Translations under genes and position numbers: made by a program
Origin: Avichristensenella sp031550095
Lineage (GTDB): Bacteria > Bacillota > Clostridia > Christensenellales > Aristaeellaceae
Assembly: GCA_031550095.1 (NCBI GenBank)
Contig: JAVBOX010000126.1
Span: 1 to 23,801, forward strand
Reading direction: 5' to 3'
DNA: 23,801 nucleotides
The notes under the pieces: model-generated
What the model saw: only the letters and a program-made list of their open reading frames with translations
Databases searched by the model: none
What the model was told of the DNA's origin: nothing
Shown here: piece by piece, positions 23,561-23,801 of the stretch
Layout of the letters: every line of letters starts with the position of its first letter
Position numbering within the stretch: the first letter of the stretch is position 1

Positions 23561-23801
23561 AATAGAGGTGGGAGGGTGAGGATCATGCTACATAATGAAG
23601 CGCGAGAATTGCTGGTAAACGGATACGAGCAAACCCATAACGCAAAGGAGATTGCGAAGAAATTTGCGGTGTCCGTACCGACGGTATACCGCCTGGTGGA
23701 ACAAAAAAGGAAAACCGGCTCGGTGGCGCTGCGGGTCAACCAACGAGGACGGAAGCCTGTCCTCAACCGGGAGGATATCGCCAACATCGATCGCGTAATC
23801 C
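23526..23801 (+). mobile_element. third IS630-type element, left part, running off the window
   Basis: From the TA at 23526-23527 the sequence TAGAGCAATCCTCAC resembles the start of the second element (TAGCAATTTAAC), and a TAAAAT -10-like box follows near 23548. The transposase begins 59 bp in. The right end lies outside the window. Confidence 0.45.
23585..23801 (+). CDS. IS630-type transposase, partial (3' end beyond the window)
   Basis: The reading frame is open from the ATG at 23585 to the window edge, 72 codons. It has the IS630 N-terminal helix-turn-helix (NAKEIAKKFAVSVPTVYRLV) followed by the linker TGSVALRVNQRGRKPVL and the start of the second helical domain. A GGAGGGTGAGG ribosome binding site lies just before the ATG. 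It resembles the 23369 fragment in layout but is not identical. Whether it is intact cannot be judged here. Confidence 0.75.
   Translation, partial: MLHNEARELLVNGYEQTHNAKEIAKKFAVSVPTVYRLVEQKRKTGSVALRVNQRGRKPVLNREDIANIDRVI

Overview
The window looks like a chromosomal stretch of a strictly anaerobic, fairly GC-rich Clostridia-type Firmicute. The signs are strong AGGAGG-type ribosome binding sites, sigma-A-like promoters, ferredoxin-linked oxidoreductases, a Ptb/Buk acid-kinase pair, a bifurcating-type Etf/lactate dehydrogenase set and a clostridial-style cell-surface protein with Big2 domains. This is inferred from gene content; no 16S rRNA or other decisive marker is present. No tRNA, rRNA or CRISPR array was seen.

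Layout. (1) 1-1283: D-galactonate dehydratase (dgoD) with its own promoter and a possible cre/LacI-type operator. (2) 1284-1676: no gene; a MITE-like palindromic repeat (copy 1) and a bidirectional terminator. (3) 1677-5777 (-): a 1366-residue secreted protein with Ig-like domains, a CHAP-like domain whose catalytic Cys and His are both replaced by Arg, an intact transglutaminase-like domain and six Big2-type repeats. (4) 5994-9313: a PhzF-family enzyme, a YdcZ/DUF606 membrane protein (-), an unrecognised secreted protein and a Cys-type glutathione peroxidase. (5) 15135-9422 (-): a tight seven-gene operon, ptb, buk, four subunits of a 2-oxoacid:ferredoxin oxidoreductase (VOR-like) and a leucine dehydrogenase-family enzyme. 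(6) 15462-16316: an aldose-1-epimerase-like gene, then a second copy of the palindromic repeat and a VOC-family gene (-). (7) 22498-17015 (-): ftsH, then etfB, ferredoxin-fused etfA and a GlcD-type FAD dehydrogenase in the lctBCD order. (8) 22613-23801: three IS630-type transposase 5' ends in a row, best explained as elements inserted into one another at TA sites.

How the genes fit together. Region 5 holds nearly a whole pathway for energy from branched-chain amino acids: deamination (leucine dehydrogenase), oxidative decarboxylation to acyl-CoA with ferredoxin reduction (VOR), phosphotransacylation (Ptb) and ATP formation (Buk), giving isobutyrate, isovalerate or 2-methylbutyrate. Region 7 encodes an Etf-coupled 2-hydroxyacid (probably lactate) dehydrogenase of the type that consumes reduced ferredoxin. 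The two modules could share the ferredoxin pool; that link is inference. The most unusual items are the catalytically dead CHAP domain beside a live transglutaminase domain, the paired palindromic repeats with similar cores but different ends, and the nested IS630 pile-up at the right edge.
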